NCBI RefSeq assembly: GCF_050749885.1 | Contig: NZ_JBOIUB010000016.1 | Coordinates: 1 to 64,000, forward strand | Source of the DNA: Zooshikella sp050749885 | GTDB lineage: Bacteria; Pseudomonadota; Gammaproteobacteria; Pseudomonadales; Zooshikellaceae | Direction: 5' to 3' | Length of the DNA: 64,000 nt | Position numbers and translations under genes: made by a program | Shown: positions 27,108-36,995 of the stretch, piece by piece | Numbering within the stretch: position 1 is the first letter of the stretch | How the letters are laid out: every line of letters starts with the position of its first letter | The notes under the pieces: model-generated | Told to the model about the DNA's origin: nothing | The model's input: only the letters and a program-made list of their open reading frames with translations | Databases searched by the model: none

Positions 27108-28241
27108 ATGTTGTTAGCACTGCGTCAACGTCAGCTGTTGGGGCTTGGCTTACTATGGTGTACTGGGTACGCTCAAGCAGACTGGGCTACCAATATGCGT
27201 GAAGGAGTTACCGCCGTAAGTCAGTCAATCTATAACTTGCATATGACAATATTTTGGATTTGTGTTGTCATTGGCATAGTTGTCTTTGGAGTCATGTTTT
27301 GGTCGATGCTGATGCATCGCAAGTCTAGAGGAGCTAAACCTGCCACTTTTCACGAAAATACACTGGTTGAAATTATTTGGACCACAATTCCTTTCTTAAT
27401 TCTGGTCGGTATGGCGATCCCCGCTTCTAAAACACTTATTGAGGCCTATAACGCAGATGAAGCTGAAATTGATATTAAAATTACAGGTTATCAATGGAAG
27501 TGGAAATATGACTACCTTAATGAAAAGATAGGTTATTTCAGTAATCTCAGTACCCCTCGTGATGAAATAAATAACCTCAAGCCAAAGAATGCAAACTACC
27601 TATTAGAAGTTGACGAACCTGTTGTCGTTCCTGTCAACAAAAAAGTACGCTTTCTCATCACCTCGGCAGATGTTATTCACTCATGGTGGGTTCCTGAACT
27701 TGCGGTAAAAAAGGATGCAATACCTGGGTTTATTAACGAAGCCTGGACGAAAATAGAAAAGCCTGGAACGTACCGGGGACAATGTACAGAGCTATGTGGT
27801 AAAGACCACGGCTTTATGCCCATTGTTATCGAAGCAAAGAATGAAAAAGATTACCAGCTTTGGTTAGCCTCAAAACAAGAACAGGCAGAGAAAGAGAGAG
27901 AACTCACTTCAAAAGAATGGACCATGGATGAGCTCATGGCTCGAGGTGAAAAAGTCTATAATACGACGTGTGCTGTCTGTCACCAACCCAATGGCGAAGG
28001 AATGCCACCCGTATTTCCTGCCCTCAAAGGCAGTGCTCTTATCACCACAGGGGATATCAAAGACCACATCAATATTATCGTCAATGGTAAACAAGGCACT
28101 GCCATGCAAGCCTTTGGCAAACAGCTGAGTGAAGTTGATATCGCTGCGGTTACCACGTTTGAACGTAATGCATGGGGTAATAATAAAGGCGATATGGTTA
28201 CACCTCAGGATATCGTGAAATTTAATGAGGCAGCTCAGTAA
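27108..28241 (+). CDS. coxB: Cytochrome c oxidase subunit II with fused cytochrome c domain
   Basis: 377 residues. Signal peptide (ending YAQA), two membrane helices, then the periplasmic CuA domain with GYQWKWKYDY, DVIHSWWVPELAVK and the copper site CTELCGKDHGFM. A C-terminal cytochrome c domain follows: CAVCH (haem cysteines C288/C291, ligand H292), NGEGMPPVFPALKGS and a distal methionine in GTAMQAFG. This makes it a caa3-type subunit II that accepts electrons and passes them through CuA to subunit I. First gene of the cluster, 17 bases before coxA. Confidence 0.97.
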   Translation: MLLALRQRQLLGLGLLWCTGYAQADWATNMREGVTAVSQSIYNLHMTIFWICVVIGIVVFGVMFWSMLMHRKSRGAKPATFHENTLVEIIWTTIPFLILVGMAIPASKTLIEAYNADEAEIDIKITGYQWKWKYDYLNEKIGYFSNLSTPRDEINNLKPKNANYLLEVDEPVVVPVNKKVRFLITSADVIHSWWVPELAVKKDAIPGFINEAWTKIEKPGTYRGQCTELCGKDHGFMPIVIEAKNEKDYQLWLASKQEQAEKERELTSKEWTMDELMARGEKVYNTTCAVCHQPNGEGMPPVFPALKGSALITTGDIKDHINIIVNGKQGTAMQAFGKQLSEVDIAAVTTFERNAWGNNKGDMVTPQDIVKFNEAAQ

Positions 28242-28258
28242 CTCAAGGGAGATAGATT

Positions 28259-29842
28259 ATGAGTGCCGTATTAGAAGGACATACGACAGATCATCACCAT
28301 GGACCTGCAAAAGGTTTATGGCGCTGGGTGCTAACTACTAACCATAAGGACATTGGTACCCTTTATTTATGGCTCAGCTTTGCCATGTTTTTATTTGGTG
28401 GCACCCTGGCCTTTGTTATTCGTGCTGAACTGTTTCAACCTGGTCTGCAAATAGTAGAACCTAACTTTTTTAACCAAATGACCACGATGCATGGTTTAGT
28501 CATGGTGTTTGGGGCCGTTATGCCAGCCTTTGTTGGTTTAGCCAACTGGTTAGTACCCATGATGGTTGGTGCACCTGATATGGCGATGCCCAGAATGAAC
28601 AACTGGAGCTTCTGGATTCTGCCTTTTGCTTTTGCCATGTTAAGTAGCACCTTATTTATGGAGGGTGGCGGCCCTAACTTTGGCTGGACGTTTTACGCAC
28701 CGTTATCCACAACTTATGCACCCCCTTCAACTGTATTATTTATCCTATCAGTACACATGATGGGGATTTCTTCAATTATGGGTGCTATTAACATCATAGC
28801 TACGGTGTTAAACCTACGTGCTCCAGGCATGACGTTAATGAAAATGCCTTTATTTGTCTGGACCTGGTTAATTACCGCCTTTTTGTTAATTGCGGTTATG
28901 CCTGTACTGGCAGGCGTAGTAACGATGATGCTGATGGATATCAGTTTTGGCACTAGTTTTTTTAGTGCTGCAGGTGGTGGAGACCCTGTGTTATTCCAGC
29001 ATGTATTCTGGTTTTTTGGTCATCCAGAAGTGTATATCATGATATTGCCAGCTTTTGGTGTCGTTTCTGCAATTATCCCAGCTTTTGCTCGTAAACCACT
29101 GTTTGGTTATACCTCGATGGTTTATGCCACCGCCTCCATTGCATTTCTTTCGTTTATTGTATGGGCACACCATATGTTTACCGTAGGTATGCCAATAACA
29201 GGTGAGCTTTACTTTATGTATGCCACCATGTTGATTGCGGTTCCTACCGGGGTAAAAGTTTTTAACTGGATAACGACCATGTTTAAAGGCTCATTAACTT
29301 TTGAAACCCCCATGTTATTCGCTACTGCCTTTGTCATTTTATTCACCATTGGTGGTTTTTCTGGGTTGATGCTGGCTATTGCACCCGCAGACTTCCAATA
29401 TCACGACACCTATTTTGTTGTTGCCCATTTCCACTATGTGTTAGTGCCAGGAGCCATCTTTGGCATTATGGCCGGTATTTATTATTGGTTACCCAAATGG
29501 ACTGGACATATGTACGACGAAATGTTGGGCAAAGTTCATTTCTGGCTGTCGTTCATTGGTATGAACCTGGCGTTTTTCCCAATGCATTTTACTGGTTTAG
29601 CAGGCATGCCACGTCGTATTCCTGATTATGCTTTACAATTTGCCAACTTTAATATGCTTTCCAGTGTGGGAGCCTTTCTTTTTGGTTTTACCCAACTGTT
29701 GTTTTTATTCATTGTGATTAAATGCATTATGGGTGGCAAAAAGGCCAGTGCCAAACCTTGGGAAGGTGCTGAAGGCTTAGAATGGATGTTACCTTCTCCT
29801 GCGCCCTATCATACGTTTACAACACCTCCTGAAGTGAAATAA
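28259..29842 (+). CDS. coxA: Cytochrome c oxidase subunit I
   Basis: 527 residues, twelve transmembrane helices, the catalytic haem a/a3-CuB subunit. Ligands seen: MTTMHGLVMVFG (haem a histidine), WFFGHPEVYIMILPAFG (CuB histidine and the cross-linked tyrosine of an A-type oxidase), VWAHHMFTVGM (CuB histidines) and VVAHFHYVLV (haem a3 and haem a histidines). Ribosome site GGGAGAT precedes the ATG. Follows coxB. Confidence 0.98.
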   Translation: MSAVLEGHTTDHHHGPAKGLWRWVLTTNHKDIGTLYLWLSFAMFLFGGTLAFVIRAELFQPGLQIVEPNFFNQMTTMHGLVMVFGAVMPAFVGLANWLVPMMVGAPDMAMPRMNNWSFWILPFAFAMLSSTLFMEGGGPNFGWTFYAPLSTTYAPPSTVLFILSVHMMGISSIMGAINIIATVLNLRAPGMTLMKMPLFVWTWLITAFLLIAVMPVLAGVVTMMLMDISFGTSFFSAAGGGDPVLFQHVFWFFGHPEVYIMILPAFGVVSAIIPAFARKPLFGYTSMVYATASIAFLSFIVWAHHMFTVGMPITGELYFMYATMLIAVPTGVKVFNWITTMFKGSLTFETPMLFATAFVILFTIGGFSGLMLAIAPADFQYHDTYFVVAHFHYVLVPGAIFGIMAGIYYWLPKWTGHMYDEMLGKVHFWLSFIGMNLAFFPMHFTGLAGMPRRIPDYALQFANFNMLSSVGAFLFGFTQLLFLFIVIKCIMGGKKASAKPWEGAEGLEWMLPSPAPYHTFTTPPEVK

Positions 29843-29869
29843 CTAACCTAATATGAAATAACAAATAGT

Positions 29870-30400
29870 ATGGCTATGGATAGCTCAGTCAAAAAAACCA
29901 CATTAAAGTTAGTCTTACTTACATTGGCAATGTTTTGCTTTGGTTTTGCGATGGTGCCACTTTACGATGTGTTTTGCCAGGTAACAGGCATTAATGGCAA
30001 AACTAACAGTTCACCCTACCAATACCAGACCGAAAAAATTGCCGTCGATGATAGTCGTACAGTAACTATTCAGTTTGTCACGAATAATAATGATGGAATG
30101 GGATGGGAGTTTTACCCAAGAACGACTGAGCTAAAAGTGCACCCTGGTCAATTTAATAGTGTGATTTTTTTTGCGCATAACCCTTCAAAGCAAGCCATGG
30201 TCGCACAGGCGATACCAAGTATCACGCCTTTTGATGCAGCTGATTATTTACATAAAACCGAGTGTTTTTGCTTTAGCCAACAGCCTTTAGCATCAGGCGA
30301 AGAAGTGGATATGCCGATGCGCTTTGTGATTGATCAAGCACTACCTAAGCACATAAAAAAACTCACACTATCTTATACGCTATTTGATGTTACCCCATAA
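29870..30400 (+). CDS. ctaG: Cytochrome c oxidase assembly protein CtaG (Cox11)
   Basis: 176 residues, one N-terminal membrane helix (~13-31) and a periplasmic beta-domain. The copper-binding motif is KTECFCFSQQPL, preceded by VPLYDVFCQVTGINGKT. Cox11/CtaG delivers copper to the CuB site of subunit I. Its place between coxA and coxC is usual for this type of cluster. Confidence 0.95.
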   Translation: MAMDSSVKKTTLKLVLLTLAMFCFGFAMVPLYDVFCQVTGINGKTNSSPYQYQTEKIAVDDSRTVTIQFVTNNNDGMGWEFYPRTTELKVHPGQFNSVIFFAHNPSKQAMVAQAIPSITPFDAADYLHKTECFCFSQQPLASGEEVDMPMRFVIDQALPKHIKKLTLSYTLFDVTP

Positions 30401-30426
30401 CAGTCTAATTAAGTGGAGGCAGCCAT

Positions 30427-31374
30427 ATGGCAAATGAATCAAATAACAGTGAGCCTGCTGCCAGCACTGAAAACCGGAGAGAAGACATGGCAAGTCATCC
30501 TACCTACTACGTCCCCGATCAAAGTAAGTGGCCTATTATTGCCTCAGTTGGGTTGTTTTTAACCATGTATGGTGCTGGCAACATGCTTATTGACAGCCAT
30601 GCAGGAAAAGAATCCAGTGCCCACTGGATTCTTTTCCTTGGTGGCCTCACTATGGCTTTTATGTTATTTGGCTGGTTTAGCAATGTAATAAAAGAAAGTC
30701 GTAGTGGACTTTATAGTCCACAAATGGATCGTACATTTCGTTGGGGAATGACCTGGTTTATTTTTTCTGAAATAATGTTCTTTGCAGCATTTTTTGGTGC
30801 GCTTTTTTATGTAAGAACATTCACAGTACCCTGGCTTGGTGGTGAAGGTGAAAAAGGTATTTCTGGTCATTTGCTGTGGCCTGAGTTTCAAAATCAGTGG
30901 CCGCTCTTAACCAATCCAGATAATAGCCTTTATCCTGGAGCATCAGAAGTCATTGATCCTTGGAAGCTCCCCCTGCTCAATACCGTATTACTTGTACTAT
31001 CTAGTGTGACAGTAACCATTGCTCACCATGCATTACGTGAAAATAAACGAAAAATGGTTATTGGATGGCTTGCTGTTACCCTTGTACTGGGTTTCAGTTT
31101 CCTTTTTTTCCAAGCAGAAGAGTATATTCACGCCTATAACGAGCTAGGACTGACTTTAGCTGCAGGTATTTACGGATCCACATTTTTTATCCTGACTGGA
31201 TTCCATGGTGCACACGTAACACTGGGCGCCATTATGCTAACGATCATGCTGCTACGTATTTTAAAAGGGCATTTTACAGCAGATAACCACTTTGGGTTTG
31301 AAGCTGCTTCCTGGTATTGGCACTTTGTGGATGTTGTCTGGATTGGTTTGTTTATTTTTGTCTACGTTTTTTAG
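30427..31374 (+). CDS. coxC: Cytochrome c oxidase subunit III
   Basis: 315 residues, seven membrane helices. Typical parts: YYVPDQSKWPI, WFIFSEIMFFAAFFGALFY, FFQAEEYIHAYNELGLTL, FILTGFHGAHVTLG and ASWYWHFVDVVWIGLFIFVY. GTGGAGGCAG before the ATG is the ribosome site. The N-terminal 25 residues are a polar extension. Confidence 0.96.
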   Translation: MANESNNSEPAASTENRREDMASHPTYYVPDQSKWPIIASVGLFLTMYGAGNMLIDSHAGKESSAHWILFLGGLTMAFMLFGWFSNVIKESRSGLYSPQMDRTFRWGMTWFIFSEIMFFAAFFGALFYVRTFTVPWLGGEGEKGISGHLLWPEFQNQWPLLTNPDNSLYPGASEVIDPWKLPLLNTVLLVLSSVTVTIAHHALRENKRKMVIGWLAVTLVLGFSFLFFQAEEYIHAYNELGLTLAAGIYGSTFFILTGFHGAHVTLGAIMLTIMLLRILKGHFTADNHFGFEAASWYWHFVDVVWIGLFIFVYVF

Positions 31375-31623
31375 GACTTATTTTACTCATGGCATATCTG
31401 AACTAAGCGCAAAATCAGAACAAACTAAAAGGCTGAGAAAATGAAGTGTATAACGTATCATTTCATATTTCGAAGCCTTCCTATATAAAGTTTTTTATGC
31501 CAAGTTACAAAAAGCGAAAGCTATGCTTTTGAAGCAAACGATAATAGAAGGCTTTATTCAGGTACAACTGTTTAACAATCGTTTTTAAAAGATAAGGCCA
31601 GAAAACAAGTATTCACTATTTAA

Positions 31624-31848
31624 TCATTCACCCAGTGAATAAACCCAAGGGGACTTTGGCTGAAATTCCCCAGTATAATAACCATAAGCGAGTAGTAATA
31701 GGATAATTAAAGTCAGACCAACCCTGACCTTTAAAGAATTCACCAAACGATTCGTTTTACTACGATCATGTATTAAAAAATAGAACCCTGATGCAAGGCT
31801 AACGACTACTGCAGCTAATAGAATCAAAATAACAGTTTTAAGAATCAT
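31624..31848 (-). CDS. DUF2909 twin-transmembrane protein
   Basis: 74 residues from the ATG at 31848: two membrane helices (MILKTVILILLAAVVVSL and VGLTLIILLLLAYGYYTG) with a short basic loop (HDRSKTNRLVNSLKVR). Small DUF2909 proteins occur inside cytochrome oxidase clusters of related bacteria, which supports the call. An upstream start at 31899 is possible but adds a non-family stretch. It lies on the strand opposite to its neighbours and close to the SURF1 start, so it is transcribed separately. Confidence 0.75.
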   Translation of the reverse strand: MILKTVILILLAAVVVSLASGFYFLIHDRSKTNRLVNSLKVRVGLTLIILLLLAYGYYTGEFQPKSPWVYSLGE

Positions 31849-31924
31849 GAGTAATGGACCTAAACATCCTATGTTTATTAAACAAAACCAATTATCCATA
31901 ATTTGTCAATAGTATTTATTCGTT

Positions 31925-32653
31925 ATGAAGTACTTTATACGCATTGCCTTATTATCTTTAGTAACTATACCACTATTTATCTATCTTGGCTTTTGGCAGT
32001 TAGGTCGTGCAGAAGAAAAAAAGAATATACTTAACAATTACAATATCCTGAAAAAAAGTGTTCCTGTAGCTATCCATTCAGTCAACCAAATTACGTCCTT
32101 AGCTAATTACCAACCCGTTTCACTCTCAGGTAAGTTTGATAATAAGCGATTTTATCTATTGGATAACCAGATCATTAATGGACACACGGGTTATGATGTT
32201 ATTATGCCATTTTATCTCAACAGTGGTGATATTGTACTTATTAATAGAGGATGGGTGCCACAAGGTATTACACGAACTAAACTACCCGTAATTGACCCTA
32301 TTACTGAACAGGTTAATCTCCAAGGAAAACTTTACCAACCAAGTAACCACTTTGTCTTAAAAGAAGATATTTTAACTAATAGTATATGGCCACAAGTTAT
32401 TCAACGCCTTAACCTTAAACAGCTGTATAGTACTTTATCTAGCCCTAATATTTTAAACAAAGTGATCGTACTTTCAGCAAATAGCACTTACACTTTCACT
32501 CATCATTTAAAACCTGTCAATATTTTACCAGAAAAACATACAGCGTACGCCGTACAATGGTTTGCTTTAGCATGCTTAGTGCTTATGATGGCCATTGTGA
32601 CAGGATTTTACGCTTATCGACATAAGCATAACCCAATGCTAACAAGTAAATAA
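31925..32653 (+). CDS. SURF1-family oxidase assembly protein
   Basis: 242 residues. Two membrane helices at the ends (~6-22 and ~209-228) with a periplasmic middle. Family signatures: LGFWQLGRAEEKK, YQPVSLSGKFDN, NGHTGYDVIMPF, IVLINRGWVPQG and AYAVQWFALACLVLMM. SURF1 assists haem a insertion into subunit I. Confidence 0.93.
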   Translation: MKYFIRIALLSLVTIPLFIYLGFWQLGRAEEKKNILNNYNILKKSVPVAIHSVNQITSLANYQPVSLSGKFDNKRFYLLDNQIINGHTGYDVIMPFYLNSGDIVLINRGWVPQGITRTKLPVIDPITEQVNLQGKLYQPSNHFVLKEDILTNSIWPQVIQRLNLKQLYSTLSSPNILNKVIVLSANSTYTFTHHLKPVNILPEKHTAYAVQWFALACLVLMMAIVTGFYAYRHKHNPMLTSK

Positions 32654-32685
32654 ACGAGACATGAAGTCGCAGAAAAGGAGTTCCT

Positions 32686-33270
32686 ATGTCATCTAATAGA
32701 AACAACAAGCTTTTACTCATTTTTATTTTATGTACACCTATTGTGGTCATGGCACTATCTTCAACCATGTTCAAAACAGGTCTTTTCGTACCCCAAACAA
32801 CCACAAACCGTGGGATTTTATTAGAACCAACACTCACAGTTGATAAACTAAATATAAATGGTGGTTCTTTGTGGCTAAACAAGCAAGTAGACCCTCTTTG
32901 GTCAATAGTTATTTTGCCCACTAATAAATGTCTGAATGAATGTGAACAAGCTTTGTATCTAACCCGTCAAATTCATATCGCGTTGGGTAAAGAGGCTAAC
33001 CGTGTTCAACGTATTTTGATTGATGAGCCTATTACTTCTCTTAAAGAAGAATTACACAATCAACATCCTCGACTCAATTATTTGCCTCCACAAGTACAAT
33101 CTTACGATCCTTTAGAAAAACTTGTAAAACATAACTTTCCAAACGATAACGTGGGTATTTTCTTAGTAGATCCTCACGGCAATATTATTATGCAATATGG
33201 TGTAAAACAAAATGGACAGGATCTTCTTAAAGACATAAAGCACTTACTAAAGATATCACTTATTGGCTGA
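32686..33270 (+). CDS. Membrane-anchored Cys-X3-Cys protein of the oxidase cluster
   Basis: 194 residues; an N-terminal membrane anchor (~9-25) and a periplasmic domain. The stretch LWSIVILPTNKCLNECEQAL carries C82 and C86, a CxxxC pair placed after a beta-strand as in SCO/thioredoxin-like copper proteins; a late IFLVDPHGNIIMQY strand also recalls SCO. I infer a thiol or copper handling role in CuA assembly. The same position in related clusters holds an unnamed conserved gene. Ribosome site AAAAGGAG. Confidence 0.7.
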   Translation: MSSNRNNKLLLIFILCTPIVVMALSSTMFKTGLFVPQTTTNRGILLEPTLTVDKLNINGGSLWLNKQVDPLWSIVILPTNKCLNECEQALYLTRQIHIALGKEANRVQRILIDEPITSLKEELHNQHPRLNYLPPQVQSYDPLEKLVKHNFPNDNVGIFLVDPHGNIIMQYGVKQNGQDLLKDIKHLLKISLIG

Positions 33271-33358
33271 AGATAACAAAGGTGAAACATCCAGATTTAA
33301 AATATAAAAATATATCAAGTTGAAACGGTATTTTTTGCTGTTTATTAAGGAGATTACC

Positions 33359-34522
33359 ATGCAAAAAAAACCCGGTTATTATTGTGCACTCATAGCAACT
33401 TTATTGGCAGGTATTGTTGTAGTTTTAGGTGCATATACTCGACTGGTAGATGCTGGACTAGGTTGCCCTGACTGGCCTGGGTGCTATGGATTTCTCACCG
33501 TACCCACAACAGAACATGATATAAACAAAGCTCAATTACGTTTTCCTGAAGCACCAGTTGAAACCCATAAAGGCTGGCCTGAAATGGTTCACCGTTATTT
33601 TGCAGGAAGTTTAGGGATTCTTATACTAGCGCTTGCAGTACATTGCTATCGTAACAGACGCTATGAAAACCAGCCTGTTAAATTACCCATCGCAATTTTA
33701 TTATTAGTCATTCTGCAAGCAGCGTTTGGAATGTGGACCGTCACGCTTAAATTATGGCCACAAGTGGTTCTTGCTCACCTAATCGGTGGCTTTACAACCT
33801 TTAGCTTATTATTCCTGCTTACATTACGACTAAAAGGAAAGTCATTTACGCCAACGCAAAATAAAGAAACGATCATATCACAGCCAAGTCGAGCTCATAA
33901 TCCCTTTCCCCACCTAACAAGTAGAAAAAATCAGACTGACATATTAGCAAAGGCAAAGGTGCTTGGAACGGGTGCTCTATTTATCTTAATCAGCCAAATA
34001 ATGTTAGGAGGATGGACAAGCTCTAATTATGCAGCACTTGCCTGTATTGACTTACCAACCTGTCATAACACCTATTGGCCAGAAATGGACTTTGCATCTG
34101 GCTTCAACTTACTACAAGAGATTGGTCCAAACTACCTTGGAGGTCAATTAGAGAGCGATGCACGGACAGCAATACACTTTACCCATAGAATGGGTGCAGT
34201 CATAACGACTTTTTATTTATTATTTTTAATACTGTGGATTAAACAAAAATTATTACCATCACTAATCCATGAACGAAAGAGTATACGCAATGCATTACTC
34301 ATAGTATTTGCTGCGCTTTCTATACAAATAAGCTTGGGTATTAGCAATGTTATTTGGCTACTTCCGCTCAGTATAGCGGTAGCACATAACGCAGGAGGAG
34401 CATTATTACTGCTCAGTTGTATTCTACTATGTTATCGTCTTTTTCAAATCAATAATAATAAACAACTCAACGTACTAAATCTCCACGAGATGCCTCACTC
34501 AACAGGAGAGCTCACACCATGA
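33359..34522 (+). CDS. ctaA: Haem A synthase (COX15/CtaA family)
   Basis: 387 residues from the ATG at 33359, which has AAGGAG upstream; a start at 33320 is less likely. Eight membrane segments in two bundles. Signatures: LGAYTRLVDAGLGCPDWPGC, ETHKGWPEMVHRYFAG, LMLGGWTSSNYAALAC, AIHFTHRMGAV and AVAHNAGGALLLL with haem-ligand histidines. It oxidises haem O to haem A. A polar loop of ~35 residues in the middle is usual for proteobacterial members. Confidence 0.95.
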   Translation: MQKKPGYYCALIATLLAGIVVVLGAYTRLVDAGLGCPDWPGCYGFLTVPTTEHDINKAQLRFPEAPVETHKGWPEMVHRYFAGSLGILILALAVHCYRNRRYENQPVKLPIAILLLVILQAAFGMWTVTLKLWPQVVLAHLIGGFTTFSLLFLLTLRLKGKSFTPTQNKETIISQPSRAHNPFPHLTSRKNQTDILAKAKVLGTGALFILISQIMLGGWTSSNYAALACIDLPTCHNTYWPEMDFASGFNLLQEIGPNYLGGQLESDARTAIHFTHRMGAVITTFYLLFLILWIKQKLLPSLIHERKSIRNALLIVFAALSIQISLGISNVIWLLPLSIAVAHNAGGALLLLSCILLCYRLFQINNNKQLNVLNLHEMPHSTGELTP

Positions 34523-35406
34523 ATAATACACTCCCCATTAAACAAACAGCAAAATGGCAAGATTATCTCGAGTTATGTAAACCAAAAGTCGTTGCGTTGT
34601 TAATGATGACAGCGTTAATAGGCATGCTTTTAGCCTCAGAATCATTGCCTGCATGGCATATTCTGCTATTCGGTAATTTAGGTATTGCTTTTTGCGCTGC
34701 ATCTGCTGCAGTCATCAATCATCTTGTGGATAAAAAAATTGACCTTGTTATGGCTCGCACCCAAAACCGTCCTATTGCTCAAGGACGAGTAGAACACCAA
34801 CAGGCCATCATTTTCGCATCAATTCTTGGCCTATTAGGCATGTGTGTTTTGGTGTGGTTTGTCAATGCATTAACTGCATGGTTAACACTCGCTTCTTTGA
34901 TCGGCTATGCTGTGGTTTATACACTTTTACTAAAACGAGCAACACCACAGAATATTGTGATCGGTGGTTTGGCTGGAGCAGCTCCACCACTACTGGGATG
35001 GTGTGCTGTTACAGGAGAAATTCATGCTAATGCATTATTACTGGTATTAATTATTTTCGCTTGGACACCGCCTCATTTCTGGGCTCTAGCCTTACATAGA
35101 AGAATTGAATATGCCTCAGCGAATGTTCCTATGCTACCCGTTACTCACGGTGAAAATTATACAAAATTACATATACTGCTTTACACTCTTTTATTAATTA
35201 TTATTACTGTCTTTCCATTTTTAACCGGTATGGCCGGTATTTTTTATTTAACATCAGCCCTTCTACTTGGGGGACGCTTCATTTACTGGTGTAACCAATT
35301 ATTTAATGAAAAAAACAAAAAAGCAGCTATTAACACATTTAAGTTTTCCATTACCTATCTCATGCTGTTATTTAGTTCACTTCTTATAGACCACTACACA
35401 GGATAA
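34519..35406 (+). CDS. ctaB: Protohaem IX farnesyltransferase (haem O synthase)
   Basis: 295 residues, about nine membrane helices; transfers a farnesyl group to haem B giving haem O, the substrate for the preceding enzyme. The prenyltransferase motifs are clear: AAVINHLVDKKIDLVMARTQ then NRPIAQGRV, and TPPHFWALALHRRIEYASA. The start overlaps the ctaA stop (ATGA at 34519), indicating coupled translation. Confidence 0.97.
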   Translation: MNNTLPIKQTAKWQDYLELCKPKVVALLMMTALIGMLLASESLPAWHILLFGNLGIAFCAASAAVINHLVDKKIDLVMARTQNRPIAQGRVEHQQAIIFASILGLLGMCVLVWFVNALTAWLTLASLIGYAVVYTLLLKRATPQNIVIGGLAGAAPPLLGWCAVTGEIHANALLLVLIIFAWTPPHFWALALHRRIEYASANVPMLPVTHGENYTKLHILLYTLLLIIITVFPFLTGMAGIFYLTSALLLGGRFIYWCNQLFNEKNKKAAINTFKFSITYLMLLFSSLLIDHYTG

Positions 35407-35411
35407 TAACC

Positions 35412-36077
35412 ATGCCAAAGGGAATTAAACTAACTGTTATTGGCCTCATCATATTCGTCGCACTGATCCTCGGGCTTTTAGTGAACAGAATGATGACACC
35501 AGCACCGCTAGATCGAGATCAGCTAAGACTTCAAGGCGCCTATATTTTTGATACCCCACGCACTTTCGAAAATATACATTTAGTTTCACATCGGGGTAAA
35601 GATATTAATAAAAATTCGTTTAAAAACAAGTGGACACTTGTTTTTTTTGGTTATACGTTTTGCCCTGACATTTGCCCTACAACCCTTACAGAACTTGCAT
35701 CCCTAAAAAAAATGCTCACTGAACACTACCAACAACTGTCAAATGAAGTAAATTTTGTCTTTATTACAGTAGACCCATTACGTGATACACAAGAGCAACT
35801 AGCGGGTTATCTCCCTTTTTTCGGTGACTACTTTACTGGCGTAACAGGCTCAATTAAAGATATTTACAATCTAGCAACTCAGCTTAATGTACCCTTTAAC
35901 CCGGTCACCAAACCTAAAAAAGAAAATTATTTAGTCGATCATAGTGGAAACCTGCTTCTTTTAAATCCAAAAGGAGATTACCATGGTTTTATAAAGCCAC
36001 CTTTAGAGCCTACAAAAATTGCTAATATTTTATCCGTAGTTAATCAGGATTTCAAACAGCATATAAAAGAAAGCTAA
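35412..36077 (+). CDS. SCO1/SenC copper chaperone
   Basis: 221 residues; an N-terminal membrane anchor (~6-24) and a periplasmic thioredoxin fold. Copper ligands: C84 and C88 in GYTFCPDICPTTLTEL and the histidine of YLVDHSGNLLLL. FVFITVDPLRDTQEQL is another family signature. It matures the CuA site of subunit II. Begins 5 bases after ctaB; last gene of the cluster, followed by a long hairpin. Confidence 0.94.
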   Translation: MPKGIKLTVIGLIIFVALILGLLVNRMMTPAPLDRDQLRLQGAYIFDTPRTFENIHLVSHRGKDINKNSFKNKWTLVFFGYTFCPDICPTTLTELASLKKMLTEHYQQLSNEVNFVFITVDPLRDTQEQLAGYLPFFGDYFTGVTGSIKDIYNLATQLNVPFNPVTKPKKENYLVDHSGNLLLLNPKGDYHGFIKPPLEPTKIANILSVVNQDFKQHIKES

Positions 36078-36167
36078 CTTATTTTTATTCACGCTGGAAT
36101 TAACACTAATAAAAATGCCAACTTGGCTATAACCCGCCCCAGCACTAAAGATATAACGAACAGAATA

Positions 36168-36204
36168 CGCCACTGATTGGGATCACTTCACCCAATCAAT
36201 GGCG
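36168..36204 (+). terminator. Long hairpin after the oxidase cluster
   Basis: CGCCACTGATTGGG pairs with CCCAATCAATGGCG with a single mismatch across a 9-base loop. There is no good T-run, so it is a likely terminator or RNA-stabilising stem. Confidence 0.5.
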
Positions 36205-36325
36205 ACCACACCTTAACTACATAACATGTAGTTATACCTCTCACAAATCTTTTTTATAACCTCAGAACACAAGAAGGTTATTAATCACTTATTAATATAC
36301 TTAGTGAAACCCATTTTACGTATTG

Positions 36326-36505
36326 CTACTGAATCCTTATTTTAAATACATTTACTTTACTATTTGGATTATGCACTACAGCTTTAACAGGACAACGTCC
36401 TCTTGTTGGGTAACCAAAAAACCATTCCGTATAACGATCATCACCATTCTTACCAACAGTCACAGCCTTGTATCCTGGGTTTGAGCAACCAATGAAATAA
36501 AATCA
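36326..36505 (-). pseudogene. C-terminal fragment of an unidentified protein
   Basis: One minus-strand frame reads FYFIGCSNPGYKAVTVGKNG and goes on through EWFFGYPTRGRCPVKAVVHN to a stop at 36326. It has a coherent protein pattern with two cysteines but no start. It runs on from the GNAT fragment in a different frame, so the two pieces are either fused by rearrangement or separate relics. Confidence 0.5.
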
Positions 36506-36693
36506 ATAATTTTACTTTTATCGTATGCTACCCATGTTTCTGTTACAGGCATGTAAACATTTATTATATTATAAGCTTTTTACTGCAAAAAACCTTCATC
36601 CAAAAAAGGATGGACTACTTTTGAAGCATTCCGCCAGATAGTTAACAGCATACTTAAATCAGTACGTTTATAAGAACGAATATCTAAAGTCAT
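36485..36693 (-). pseudogene. N-terminal GNAT acetyltransferase remnant
   Basis: From an ATG at 36693 the frame reads MTLDIRSYKRTDLSMLLTIW then NASKVVHPFLDEGFLQ, an in-frame TAA, and VYMPVTETWVAYDKSK IIDFISL. That is the first ~65 residues of a GNAT enzyme of the type with HPFL and ETWVA motifs. The acetyl-CoA-binding half is missing and the stop is internal, so it is dead. Confidence 0.65.
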
Positions 36694-36995
36694 TTTTTAC
36701 ACTTTAAGCTTTATTTAATATTTACTACTTATGGTATACCAACGGTATCACTCTATTGCCGATATACTAACTACACTGATTCCTATTGGCTTGCTAGCCA
36801 CTATTTTTAATAGTGTTCTTTTTTTAGCAAGCAAAAATAAGGCAAATTAGTCATATCTCCAGTCCTTATTATTGCACTCTAGCCATAACTTTACTGAAAA
36901 GACGTCTAAGCATAAATATGATCACCACAAAGAACATATATGATATAATCAGTCGTCTTAGTAAACGTTCAGCCTGTGCGCTTGAGGTTAATACC

